From: Duganella rivi
Lineage (GTDB): Bacteria; Pseudomonadota; Gammaproteobacteria; Burkholderiales; Burkholderiaceae_D
Direction of reading: 5' to 3'
Assembly (NCBI RefSeq): GCF_009857435.1
Contig: NZ_WWCK01000007.1
Span: 1-64,000, forward strand
DNA: 64,000 nt
Positions 44,455 to 52,726 of this stretch are shown here, piece by piece. Position numbers and translations under genes: made by a program. Below the pieces are notes generated by a model that saw only the letters and a program-made list of their open reading frames with translations, was not told the origin of the DNA and searched no databases. Numbering within the stretch: the stretch's first letter is position 1; each line of letters begins with the position of its first letter.

Positions 44455-45567
44455 ATGTCTAATGCCACCGTATCCGCTCGCTACGACCTGCCTTGGAAAG
44501 TTGCATTGGCGCACGCTTTCCGTCCTTTCATGGACTTTTATTTTCCCGACTTCAGCGCTCACATTAATTGGAAACAGCGGCCGCGTTGCCGTGATAAAGA
44601 GCTGGCAGGATTCGGCATCGGCGCTGCGGCGGATGTGATGGTGGCTGACAAGCTGTTCGAAGTTTGCATGCGCGATGGTTGCGAGAGGCAGATATTGATT
44701 CACATTGAAATTCAGGCTCAACACGACGCTGGGCTGGCGCGGCGGGTACACGACTACAACTATCGCATTGGTAAGGCGCATAGCTGGCCTGTGGTCAGCT
44801 TTGTGGTGCTGGCTGATGCGGATCCTCGCTGGCGTCCGAGCCGCTTCCGCCAGCAATATCGAGGCATGGCAAGAGTGTTCTCTTTCACTACAGCGAAGCT
44901 GCTCGACTATGTCGCCGACCCAAACGTGTTGGCAGCCTCGCATAATCCGATTGCCTGGGTCACACTGGTTCATCTGTGCACCCTGCAGGCTCATCATGAT
45001 CCGCACAGGCTCTACAAGGACAAGCTGCATTTGACTAGCTTACTGTTCCAGCATCGCTGGAGCCGCAGGCGCATAATGGTGTTATTCAATGTGATCAACT
45101 GGATGATGGTTTTGCCCGAGCAGTGTCAACGACGCTACTGGCAGGCTATCCGCTCACTGGGAAAGGAGCATGACATGAAATTGCTCAATCCATTGGAACA
45201 AATGTTCGTCAACGATGGCATGAAGAAAGGTCTGAAGTTAGGCAGGCGGGAAGGTAAGCAAGAGGGCCTGGAACAAGGGATGGAGCGTGGACTGAAACGC
45301 GGTCTGGAGCAAGGGTTGGAGCAAGGGTTGGAGCAAGGGCTGACGCAAGGGCGTAGAGAAGGGGCGGTCACGTTACTGGAACGACAGCTGGCACAGCGCT
45401 TTGGATCATTGCCGCAAACTGTTCGGAATAGGCTGACTAAAGCCTCAGAGGAACAAATAGAGGTTTGGAGCGATGCGCTGGCTGAAGCACAATCGCTGAA
45501 GCAAGTTTTTGCTACAGCATCAGCACCGCGTACAGCGATTGCACCTCGTGCGCGGATTCGGTCATGA
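44455..45567 (+). CDS. Rpn/PD-(D/E)XK nuclease-like protein with DUF4351 tail
   Basis: 370 aa. The first ~100 residues resemble the Rpn/transposase-like PD-(D/E)XK fold: a candidate catalytic set is Asp60 (GAAADVMV), Glu85 and Gln87 (LIHIEIQAQ). Residues ~255-300 are a Gly-Leu-Glu-Gln-rich region encoded by a 12-base tandem repeat (45304-45351). The C-terminus (LLERQLAQRFGSLPQTVRNR ... SLKQVF) fits DUF4351. Such proteins promote RecA-independent recombination or are relics of mobile genes. Its end overlaps the convergent HDOD gene by 56 bases, so one of the two 3' ends may be recently rearranged. Confidence 0.8.
   Translation: MSNATVSARYDLPWKVALAHAFRPFMDFYFPDFSAHINWKQRPRCRDKELAGFGIGAAADVMVADKLFEVCMRDGCERQILIHIEIQAQHDAGLARRVHDYNYRIGKAHSWPVVSFVVLADADPRWRPSRFRQQYRGMARVFSFTTAKLLDYVADPNVLAASHNPIAWVTLVHLCTLQAHHDPHRLYKDKLHLTSLLFQHRWSRRRIMVLFNVINWMMVLPEQCQRRYWQAIRSLGKEHDMKLLNPLEQMFVNDGMKKGLKLGRREGKQEGLEQGMERGLKRGLEQGLEQGLEQGLTQGRREGAVTLLERQLAQRFGSLPQTVRNRLTKASEEQIEVWSDALAEAQSLKQVFATASAPRTAIAPRARIRS
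45304..45351 (+). repeat. In-frame 12-base tandem repeat in the Rpn-like gene
   Basis: Four consecutive units of the form YTGRMGCAAGGG encode L-E-Q-G repeats (the last unit reads L-T-Q-G). Because the unit is a multiple of three, copy number can change without breaking the frame. Confidence 0.85.
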
Positions 45568-46348
45568 TGGCGTGCAGCGTGCCTTCGCCGACCACGAAGT
45601 CGATGGTGCGGGCGCCTTGCAGGGTGGTGGCGCCGGGGCGCTGATGCAGCGGTGAATGCACCGGCGACAGGTCATTGGCCAGCAGCAGCGTGTCGCCTAG
45701 CGTTTCCGGCGGCAGTGCGCGCAGGCCGATCCACATCGATTCAATCGCTTTGACCACGCCTTCCGGCACGCACAAGTGCTCCATCACGCCGCGGCCGATG
45801 TCGATCTCGCCGTGCTCAACCCAGTCTTCCGGCTCGCCGCTCATTACCTCGGGGAATTCGCTGGCGCTGGCCAGCATGTAGAAACCGGCCACCTCGTGCA
45901 TGATGCCGGCAAACAGGGCGGTATCAGGATCGACGTGGGTAACGCGGCGCGCAATTACTTGCGACAGCGCCGCCACGTGCGCCGTGTGCTCCCACAATTG
46001 ATTGATTTTGGCCGCCAGCGATGGCTCGGTGACCTCGCTGCCGATCTGGCGCACGATCAGCGCCGCCACCAGCGATTGCAAGGTGCGGATGCCGAGCCGC
46101 TGCACGGCCGCGCGCACGCTGGAAATTTCAGTCCCGGAACGGTTGTAGGCGACCGAGTTGGCAATGGCGACGCTACGCGCCGCCAGCAACGGGTCCGCCT
46201 GTATCAGCTTGGCAGCTGCTTCGATGTGACAGTCAGGATCGTTCAACGCCTGCTGCAAGCGCAGGGCGGCGTTGACGTTGGCCGGGAACGTGAGTTCGCC
46301 CCGGCTCGCTTGAGCAGCGATAGTCTTGAAGGCGTCGAGTCTGTCCAT
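45512..46348 (-). CDS. HDOD domain-containing protein
   Basis: 278 aa. The HDOD fold is recognisable: FPANVNAALRLQQALNDPDC, then AAKLIQADPLLAARSVAIANSV and VRAAVQRLGIRTLQSL, with GIMHEVAGFYML later. HDOD proteins act in signalling (often cyclic-di-GMP or stress pathways) without the HD phosphohydrolase residues. There is no added GGDEF or EAL domain. TATAAT lies only ~9 bases before its ATG, so the message may be nearly leaderless. Its 3' end overlaps the Rpn-like gene. Confidence 0.88.
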   Translation of the reverse strand: MDRLDAFKTIAAQASRGELTFPANVNAALRLQQALNDPDCHIEAAAKLIQADPLLAARSVAIANSVAYNRSGTEISSVRAAVQRLGIRTLQSLVAALIVRQIGSEVTEPSLAAKINQLWEHTAHVAALSQVIARRVTHVDPDTALFAGIMHEVAGFYMLASASEFPEVMSGEPEDWVEHGEIDIGRGVMEHLCVPEGVVKAIESMWIGLRALPPETLGDTLLLANDLSPVHSPLHQRPGATTLQGARTIDFVVGEGTLHAIMTESAHEVQSLYAVLML

Positions 46349-46445
46349 TGCAAAAAATTATACTCAAAATATTGCCGTGCGGCACTTTTCTTGAAAATAC
46401 TTTTTGCGGCGTGGATTTCACCCAACACCTCATGTGAGTGGCCGC

Positions 46446-46727
46446 TTACTCTTCGCGGAAGATGGCGTCGCAACCTTCGACCGGATCGTCCACGTCTTCC
46501 AGTTCGTCGACCAGATCGAGGTCGAACAGTTCTTCCACCGCGTTCATGAAGCTGCGGTGGGTGCTGGCGCCGATCAGGCGGTAAATCTCGCCGTCTTCAT
46601 TGCGCACGCCGACGATCAGCGCTTCCTGGCGCACTTCGTCCGCAGGCGCTACGTCCAGCAGCAGGTTGCCGATAATGTGTTTGTCGAATTTGGCCGGCTT
46701 TTTGCCGTCCAGCAGAGAAGTTTTCAA
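46446..46727 (-). CDS. Small acidic protein of unknown function
   Basis: 93 aa, not recognised. The N-terminus is basic (KKPAKFDKHIIGN). A core strand-turn-strand follows (EALIVGVRNEDGEIYRLIGA). The C-terminal third is very acidic (ELFDLDLVDELEDVDDPVEG). It is cytoplasmic by appearance. It follows the marR gene on the same strand after an 18-base gap and may share its transcript. Confidence 0.75.
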   Translation of the reverse strand: MKTSLLDGKKPAKFDKHIIGNLLLDVAPADEVRQEALIVGVRNEDGEIYRLIGASTHRSFMNAVEELFDLDLVDELEDVDDPVEGCDAIFREE

Positions 46728-46745
46728 ATCTGTATCCTTGGTTTT

Positions 46746-47207
46746 TTAATCGCATTCATGGGTGGACGAACTGCCCGTCTGCCCGGCCATGATGACAGTT
46801 TTAAGCGCCGACAGGGTTTTTTCAAGCTGCTCGAAATCGTCCTCGGTGTAATTGGCAAACGCCTTGCCGCTTTGCGAGATGACTTCCGGGAACACGGTGC
46901 AGAAGGTCTGCTCGCCGGCCGGGGTCAGTTTCACAAAGAAGGAACGCTTGTCGCAGTCGTTGCGCTGACGCTCCACCAGTCCTTTTTGTTCGAGCCGCTC
47001 GATCACCCCGGTCAGGGTGCCCTTGGTAATCAGCGTCTTGTCGCCCAGTTCTTTATAGGACATGCCGGGCGTATTGCCTAGCGTGGCGATGATGTCGAAC
47101 TGGGCGTGCGTCAAGCCGCTCCGGCGCACGTGTTCGCCGGAGAGCCGTTCATAGCCTTGCATGCATTCGGCCAGCAGCCGGATGCTTTTCAAGTATCGTT
47201 CACCCAT
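46746..47207 (-). CDS. MarR family transcriptional regulator
   Basis: 153 aa, typical MarR length. The winged helix is clear: AQFDIIATLGNTPGMSYKELGDKTLITKGTLTGVIERLEQKGLVERQ, then the beta-wing with RNDCDKRSFFVKLT. It would repress or activate genes in response to small phenolic or stress ligands. It is divergent from the EamA transporter, with 75 bases between starts, which makes that gene a likely target. Confidence 0.93.
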   Translation of the reverse strand: MGERYLKSIRLLAECMQGYERLSGEHVRRSGLTHAQFDIIATLGNTPGMSYKELGDKTLITKGTLTGVIERLEQKGLVERQRNDCDKRSFFVKLTPAGEQTFCTVFPEVISQSGKAFANYTEDDFEQLEKTLSALKTVIMAGQTGSSSTHECD

Positions 47208-47282
47208 AGGACGTGATTATAGCTGCTTCGCATCGGGCTTTCCGGCGGGTACACTATGCGGACGCTAACCATAAGAATAACC

Positions 47283-48197
47283 ATGCCTGTTCATCTGCGC
47301 GGCATTGCCGCCTTGCTGCTTGTCACCCTCGTCTGGGGCACCACCTTCCCTGCAATGAAAGACATGACCGGCTACCTGTCGGCCAGCTGGATCGTGCTGT
47401 GCCGCTTTGCGCTGGCCAGCGTGCTGCTGTTGCCCTTCCTGTGGGGCGTGCGCTGGCGCGACCTGCGCTGGGGCATTTTGGCGGGCGTGGTGTTGTTCCT
47501 ATGCTACGTCTTCCAGATCGAGGGGCTGGCGCTGACCAGCTCCAACCGCAATGCCTTCATCACCGGCCTCAACGTGCTGGTGCCGCCGCTGATCGGCGTG
47601 GCGCTCGGGGCCAAGCTGGAGCGCCGCATCCTGTTTGCGCTGGTGCTGTCGGTGGCCGGCCTGTTCGCGCTGTGCTGGGAAGGCAGCTTCAGCTGGGGGC
47701 GTGGCGACACGCTGGCGCTGCTGTGCGCGTTGTTCTTCGGCATTTACGTCAAGCTGATGGAGACCACCACCCGCAAGGTGGAAAAGCTGATGGCGCTGAC
47801 CGCTTCGCAAATCCTCACGGTGGCGGTGTGCGCGGCCGTTTGGCTGCTGATTACCGAGGTGCCGCTGGGCTGGGCCGAGCGCGCGCAGGATATGCCGGAC
47901 TACATTGCCTACGTCAGCAAGGGTTTGCAGATGTACAGCGTCAACCTGATTTACCTCGGCGTCATCGCCACCGCCGCCATCATCTCGCTGCAAACCTGGG
48001 GCCAGAGCCACAGCAGCGCCAACGAGGCGGCCGTCATCTACGCGTTTGAGCCGGGCTGCGCCGCCATCTTCGCCTATTTCTGGCTCGGCGAGACGCTGGC
48101 ATGGAACGGCTTGCTCGGCGCCGGATTGTTGATCTCCGGTATGATAGCGAGCCAATGGAGCAGCGAGCGTCCTGCCACCGCCCTTGCGCCGGAGTAG
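47283..48197 (+). CDS. DMT superfamily transporter (EamA type)
   Basis: 304 aa from ATG 47283. Two five-helix EamA repeats give ten membrane segments (first repeat LLVTLVWGTTFPAMKDMT, second starting near LALLCALFFGIYVKLME). It lies in the inner membrane. The group exports or imports metabolites; the substrate is unknown. It is divergent from marR and ends 5 bases before the ArgR-like regulator. Confidence 0.92.
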   Translation: MPVHLRGIAALLLVTLVWGTTFPAMKDMTGYLSASWIVLCRFALASVLLLPFLWGVRWRDLRWGILAGVVLFLCYVFQIEGLALTSSNRNAFITGLNVLVPPLIGVALGAKLERRILFALVLSVAGLFALCWEGSFSWGRGDTLALLCALFFGIYVKLMETTTRKVEKLMALTASQILTVAVCAAVWLLITEVPLGWAERAQDMPDYIAYVSKGLQMYSVNLIYLGVIATAAIISLQTWGQSHSSANEAAVIYAFEPGCAAIFAYFWLGETLAWNGLLGAGLLISGMIASQWSSERPATALAPE

Positions 48198-48202
48198 CCT
48201 GA

Positions 48203-49147
48203 ATGTCTTTTGATACCCTTTCCCGTCTCGCCCAGCAGCAGCCTTTGCGCCTGTTGCTGGTCAACGCGGGCGAAGCGGACAGCATCACCTGGGCCGGACT
48301 GGTGCAGCCGCTGCGCTTGGCTGCCGCCGCGCTCGGCCGCGAGGTGCTGCAACTGGAAACCATGACCCCTGCGCAAGTAGTGCTGGCCCAGCCGGGCTGG
48401 CACATCGCCCTGCTGGTGGCCGACGAGCAGCAAGCGCCGCTGCCGCCCGAACAGGCGCGTGCCGTGATCGAGCGCTGCCGCTCGGCCGAGTACTGGGGAG
48501 GCGTCGGCGCCGGCGTGCTGTGGCTGGCCAAGGCCGGCTTGATGGCCGGCGTGCGCATCGCGCTGCCGTGGGCGCTGTATGCCGATACCGAGGACATCAC
48601 TGAGCGCGCCATCCTCACGCCCCACCTGTTTGAACTGGACGGCCGCCACCTGAGCTGCTGCGGCGGCGCGGCGTCCATCGACTTTGCCCTGACGCTGGTA
48701 GAGCAGCTGTTCGGCGCCAATGTGCAGGCCAGCATCAAGGAAACGCTGTGCGTGGAGCGCGTGCGCGGGCCGGAAGAGCGCCAGCGCGTGGCCCTGCAAG
48801 CCCGCTTCGGCGCCTTGCAGCCGCGCCTGTCGGAAGCGGTGACGCTGATGGAAACCAATATCGAGGAACCGCTGTCCACCGACGACATCGCCAACCTGGT
48901 TGGCCTGTCGCGCCGCCAGCTGGAGCGCTTGTTCAAGCAATATCTTGGCAGTCTGCCATCCCGTTACTACCTCGAACTGCGCCTGCAACGGGCGCGCCAG
49001 CTGTTGCTGGAGACCAATCACTCGATCGTGCAGGTGGGGCTGATGTGCGGCTTCTCCTCCGGCTCCCACTTCTCCACCGCCTTTGGTGCTTTATTTGGCA
49101 ACACGCCGCGCGAAGAGCGCCAGCGCAAGCTGATGCCGTCCGCCTGA
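48203..49147 (+). CDS. GlxA/AraC-type transcriptional regulator, ArgR-like, of the AST operon
   Basis: 314 aa. The N-terminal half has the DJ-1/PfpI-like sensor fold of GlxA regulators. The C-terminal ~100 residues form an AraC DNA-binding domain (STDDIANLVGLSRRQLERLF, then ELRLQRARQLLLETN and VGLMCGFSSGSHFSTAF). In Pseudomonas, ArgR of this class activates the arginine succinyltransferase operon and gdhB. Its position directly before astC and the candidate half-sites between them support the same role here. Confidence 0.87.
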   Translation: MSFDTLSRLAQQQPLRLLLVNAGEADSITWAGLVQPLRLAAAALGREVLQLETMTPAQVVLAQPGWHIALLVADEQQAPLPPEQARAVIERCRSAEYWGGVGAGVLWLAKAGLMAGVRIALPWALYADTEDITERAILTPHLFELDGRHLSCCGGAASIDFALTLVEQLFGANVQASIKETLCVERVRGPEERQRVALQARFGALQPRLSEAVTLMETNIEEPLSTDDIANLVGLSRRQLERLFKQYLGSLPSRYYLELRLQRARQLLLETNHSIVQVGLMCGFSSGSHFSTAFGALFGNTPREERQRKLMPSA

Positions 49148-49167
49148 ACATTCTGACAAGCTTACTT

Positions 49168-49205
49168 TGCGGCCAAAAGTAAAAATTCTTGTCGCCATTT
49201 GAAAA
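49168..49205 (+). promoter_or_regulatory. Candidate ArgR half-sites before astC
   Basis: TGTCGC-N8-AA at 49190-49205 matches the direct-repeat half-site TGTCGCN8AA described for Pseudomonas ArgR (consensus from memory). A weaker copy, TGCGGC-N8-AA, lies 22 bases upstream at 49168-49183 in the same orientation. Both sit upstream of a TATAAT element. Confidence 0.6.
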
Positions 49206-49226
49206 GAGTTTTAGCATGCCGCTTTT

Positions 49227-49232
49227 TATAAT
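49227..49232 (+). promoter_or_regulatory. -10 element of the ast operon
   Basis: A perfect TATAAT lies ~57 bases before the astC ATG. At normal spacing there is no good -35 (TTGAAA at 49199 is too far, with a 22-base spacer). This fits a promoter that needs an activator such as ArgR bound just upstream. Confidence 0.55.
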
Positions 49233-49283
49233 GGGTCACCGCGGCGCTGTGCCGCACCGTACCCACCATTGATAGGGAATGCC

Positions 49284-50528
49284 ATGAACGCCAAAGTAGA
49301 ATCGACCGCTCTCAACCGTCCTGTGACTCGTCAGACTTTCGACGAGGTACTGGTGCCGACCTACGCACCGGCAGCGATGGTTCCGGTTCGAGGCGCGGGT
49401 CTGGATCTGTGGGATCAGAACGGCAAACACTATCTGGACTTCACCTCCGGCATCGCCGTGGCCGCGCTGGGCCACTGCAACCCTATCGTGGTGGAAGCGT
49501 TGACCCGCCAAGCCAACACCCTGTGGCACCTCGGCAATGGCTACACCAATGAGCCGGTGCTGCGTTTGGCACTGGCGCTGACCGAAGCGACCTTCGCTGA
49601 TCGCGCCTTCTTCTGCAACTCCGGCGCGGAAGCCAACGAAGCGGCCCTGAAGCTGGCCCGCAAGCACGCGCACAGCAAATTCGGCGCGCACAAATCGCGC
49701 ATCATTTCGTGCTACCAGTCGTTCCACGGCCGTACCCTGTTCACCGTGTCGGTGGGCGGCCAGTCGAAATACACCGAAGGCTTCGAGCCGCTGCCACCGT
49801 CGATCGACCACATCACCTACAACGACATCGAGTCGGCCCGCGCCGCCATCGGTGACGACGTTTGTGCCGTGATCGTTGAGCCGCTGCAAGGCGAAGGCGG
49901 TGTAGTGCCAGGCGATAAAGCCTTCCTGCAAGAGCTGCGCGACCTGTGCAACAAAACCGGCGCCCTGCTGATCTTCGACGAAGTGCAGTCCGGCATGGGC
50001 CGCACCGGCGAGCTGTTCCACTACATGAGCTACGGCATCACCCCGGACATCCTGACCTCGGCCAAGGCGCTGGGCAACGGCTTCCCGGTCGCAGCGATGC
50101 TGACCACCCACGAACTGGCTGCCACCCTGAGCGTCGGTTCGCACGGCACCACCTACGGCGGTAACCCGATGGCCGCTACCGTGGCGCTGACCGTGCTGGA
50201 AACCATCAACCAGCCAGCCTTCCTGGCGCGTGTGAAAGAAGCCGGCGCCAAGCTGCGCGCCACGCTGGAAAAAGTAGTGGCCGACTACCCGCAAGTGTTC
50301 TCGCAAGTGCGCGGCGCCGGCCTGCTGCTGGGCGTGGTGACCAGCGATGCGTGGAAGGGCCGCTCGAAGGACATCCAGAAAGCCGCTGAAGCCAACGGCA
50401 TGATGGTGCTGATCGCCGGCATGGACGTGGTGCGCATGGCGCCAGCGCTGATCGTCTCGGACGAGCAGATCGCTGAAGCGGACCGCATCCTGCGCGTGTC
50501 GCTGGATGGCCTGCTGCAAGCAGCGTAA
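49284..50528 (+). CDS. astC: Succinylornithine / acetylornithine transaminase
   Basis: 414 aa from ATG 49284 (TAGGGA upstream). It is a class III PLP aminotransferase: the PLP-phosphate region is FFCNSGAEANEAALKLARK, the Asp site LLIFDEVQSGMGRTG and the PLP Lys TSAKALGNGFPVAAM. AstC moves the amino group of N2-succinylornithine to 2-oxoglutarate in arginine catabolism. It may also serve ornithine biosynthesis. First structural gene of the operon. Confidence 0.94.
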   Translation: MNAKVESTALNRPVTRQTFDEVLVPTYAPAAMVPVRGAGLDLWDQNGKHYLDFTSGIAVAALGHCNPIVVEALTRQANTLWHLGNGYTNEPVLRLALALTEATFADRAFFCNSGAEANEAALKLARKHAHSKFGAHKSRIISCYQSFHGRTLFTVSVGGQSKYTEGFEPLPPSIDHITYNDIESARAAIGDDVCAVIVEPLQGEGGVVPGDKAFLQELRDLCNKTGALLIFDEVQSGMGRTGELFHYMSYGITPDILTSAKALGNGFPVAAMLTTHELAATLSVGSHGTTYGGNPMAATVALTVLETINQPAFLARVKEAGAKLRATLEKVVADYPQVFSQVRGAGLLLGVVTSDAWKGRSKDIQKAAEANGMMVLIAGMDVVRMAPALIVSDEQIAEADRILRVSLDGLLQAA

Positions 50529-50625
50529 GTAACACCACGGCGGCGGATTTTGATCCGCCGCTTTACCTTTCGGCCCTGCGCGTTCTTTGCGCGCTGGGTC
50601 CGCACGCATTCTCTAAGGAGTTCTC

Positions 50626-51660
50626 ATGTATGTAGTCCGTCCGGTTGAACTTGCGGATATTGCAGCCCTCGAAGCGCTGGCCGCAGTGCCCATGCCGGGA
50701 GTGCATACCTTGCCCAAGACGCGCGAGAAAATCCTCGCCATGATCGAACTGTCGATCGCGTCGTTTGCCGCGCATGTCGACATTCCTAGCGAAGAAGCCT
50801 ACCTGCTGGTGCTGGAGTCCGAGGACAAATCCATCGTCGGCACCGCCGCCATGTTTGCGGCAGCGGGCTCCAACGGCACCTACTTCTCGTTCCGCAACGA
50901 CGTGATCCAGCAGGTCTCGCGTGACCTCAACATCAGCCATAGCGTGCATGCCCTGACGCTGTGCTCCGAGCTGACCGGCTACTCGCAACTGTCGTCGTTC
51001 TACGTCGGCGAGCGTGAACACGGCACGCCGGAAGCAGCGCTGCTGTCACGCGCCCGCTTGATGTTTGCCGTGCTGGCGCCGCACCGTTTCGCCGACCGCT
51101 TCTTCGTGCCGCTGGCCGGCGTGACCGACAGTGAAGGCGGCTCGCCGTTCTGGGATGCGCTGGGCCGCAAATTCTTCCAGATGGATTTCCTCGACGCCGA
51201 GCGTACCATCGGCGGCGCGCGTAACCGCACCCTGATCGTCGAGCTGATGCCGCACTATCCAGTCTACGTGCCGCTGCTGCCGGGCGATGCGCAAGCGGCC
51301 ATGGGCCAGATCCATCCATCGGGCGAACTGGCCTTCAACCTGCTGACCGCAGAAGGCTTTGAGGCCGACGACTACATCGACATCTTCGATGGTGGCCCGA
51401 TCTTGCAGGCCCATAAAAATTCGCTGCGCACCTTTACCGGCGCGCTGCAACGCCGCGTATCCACCTCGGTCGAAATACCGGACCGTGGCCGCGAGCCGCA
51501 ACTGCGCTATGCCGTGTCGTCCGGTTCGGAGCACAACTTCCGCGCCGTGATCACGCATTGCCCATCGCTCGAATCGCAACTCAGCGTGGCGCTGTCTGCA
51601 GAGGTGCAGGAAGCGCTTAACGTCGCTGAAGGCGACACCGTCATCTGCGTCAGAATATAA
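50626..51660 (+). CDS. aruF: Arginine/ornithine N-succinyltransferase, alpha subunit
   Basis: 344 aa, family length. The start MYVVRPVELADIAALEALA and the block ELTGYSQLSSFYVG, followed by FWDALGRKFFQMDFLDAE, are typical of AstA-type N-succinyltransferases. It is homologous to the next gene, and together they resemble the AruF/AruG heteromer of Pseudomonas. The enzyme transfers succinyl from succinyl-CoA to the alpha-amino group of arginine. Confidence 0.93.
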   Translation: MYVVRPVELADIAALEALAAVPMPGVHTLPKTREKILAMIELSIASFAAHVDIPSEEAYLLVLESEDKSIVGTAAMFAAAGSNGTYFSFRNDVIQQVSRDLNISHSVHALTLCSELTGYSQLSSFYVGEREHGTPEAALLSRARLMFAVLAPHRFADRFFVPLAGVTDSEGGSPFWDALGRKFFQMDFLDAERTIGGARNRTLIVELMPHYPVYVPLLPGDAQAAMGQIHPSGELAFNLLTAEGFEADDYIDIFDGGPILQAHKNSLRTFTGALQRRVSTSVEIPDRGREPQLRYAVSSGSEHNFRAVITHCPSLESQLSVALSAEVQEALNVAEGDTVICVRI

Positions 51661-51670
51661 GAGACCACCT

Positions 51671-52726
51671 ATGCTAGTAGTACGCGCAATTCAAGCCGAC
51701 GATCTCGACGCCCTGTATGTCATGGCCACGCAGGTGGGCAGCGGCATGACCACGCTCAAGCCGGACATGAAAATGATGGGCGACCGCCTGAACATCGCCG
51801 TCGCCTCGTTTGCCGAAACCATCCCGCCCGAAGAACGTGATTACATGTTCGTGATGGAGGACACCGACACTGGCCGCCTGGCCGGCGTGTGCGCCATCAA
51901 AGGCTCGGTGGGTTTGACGGAGCCGTTCTACAACTACCGCATCGGCACCCTGGTGCACTCCAGCCGCGAGCTGAATGTGTTCACCCGCATGGACACGCTG
52001 TACCTGTCGAACGACCTGACCGGCAGCACCGAACTGTGCTCGCTGTTCCTGCACCCGGACTACCGCACGGGGAATAATGGCAAGCTGTTGTCCAAGTCGC
52101 GTTTCCTCTTCATCGCGCAGTTTCCGCACCTGTTCACTGAAAAGCTGATCGCCGAAATGCGCGGCTACCAGGAGGAGAGCGGCCGTTCGCCGTTCTACGA
52201 GGGGCTGGGCCGCCACTTCTTCAAGATGGATTTCGACCACGTCGACGCGCTGACCGCGGTCGGCAAGAAGTCCTTCATCGCAGAACTGATGCCGCGCCAG
52301 CCGCTGTACGTGGCCTACCTGCCGGACGACGCGCAGGAAGTGATCGGCAAGGTGCACACCTCGACCGCGCCGGCGCGCCGCCTGCTGGAGCAGGAAGGCA
52401 TGTACTTCGAAGGCTACGTCGATATCTTCGACGCCGGCCCGGTGCTGCAAGCGCGTGTGTCCGAACTGCGCGCCATGCGCGATAGCGCACTGGCTGAAAT
52501 CGGCCCGACTACCGACTGGGATTCCGCCTGCGCGCCGGAGAGCGCAACGGCCGAACCGATGCTGGTGTCGAACACCACGCTCAAAGATTTCCGCATGATC
52601 TTGTCGCAGTCGGTGCCGGTCAACGGCGCTGTCGCTTTGCCGGAAGCAGAGCAGCAGCTCCTGCACTGCAAAACCGGCGACACCGTGCGCACCCTGACTC
52701 TCAATCCGAGGAAAAACAATGGCTAA
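51671..52726 (+). CDS. aruG: Arginine N-succinyltransferase, beta subunit
   Basis: 351 aa. The start MLVVRAIQADDLDALYVMA, STELCSLFLHPDYRTGNNGKLL and FYEGLGRHFFKMDFDHVD match AstA/AruG proteins; the HPDYR segment is closer to the single-subunit AstA than is its upstream paralogue. It lies 10 bases after aruF and its end overlaps astD by 8 bases. It catalyses the first step of the AST pathway. Confidence 0.94.
   Translation: MLVVRAIQADDLDALYVMATQVGSGMTTLKPDMKMMGDRLNIAVASFAETIPPEERDYMFVMEDTDTGRLAGVCAIKGSVGLTEPFYNYRIGTLVHSSRELNVFTRMDTLYLSNDLTGSTELCSLFLHPDYRTGNNGKLLSKSRFLFIAQFPHLFTEKLIAEMRGYQEESGRSPFYEGLGRHFFKMDFDHVDALTAVGKKSFIAELMPRQPLYVAYLPDDAQEVIGKVHTSTAPARRLLEQEGMYFEGYVDIFDAGPVLQARVSELRAMRDSALAEIGPTTDWDSACAPESATAEPMLVSNTTLKDFRMILSQSVPVNGAVALPEAEQQLLHCKTGDTVRTLTLNPRKNNG

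Noticed and set aside
49199..49232. TTGAAA/TATAAT as a standard sigma-70 promoter for astC
   Set aside because: The 22-base spacer is too long, so only the -10 was kept and an activator-dependent promoter is preferred.
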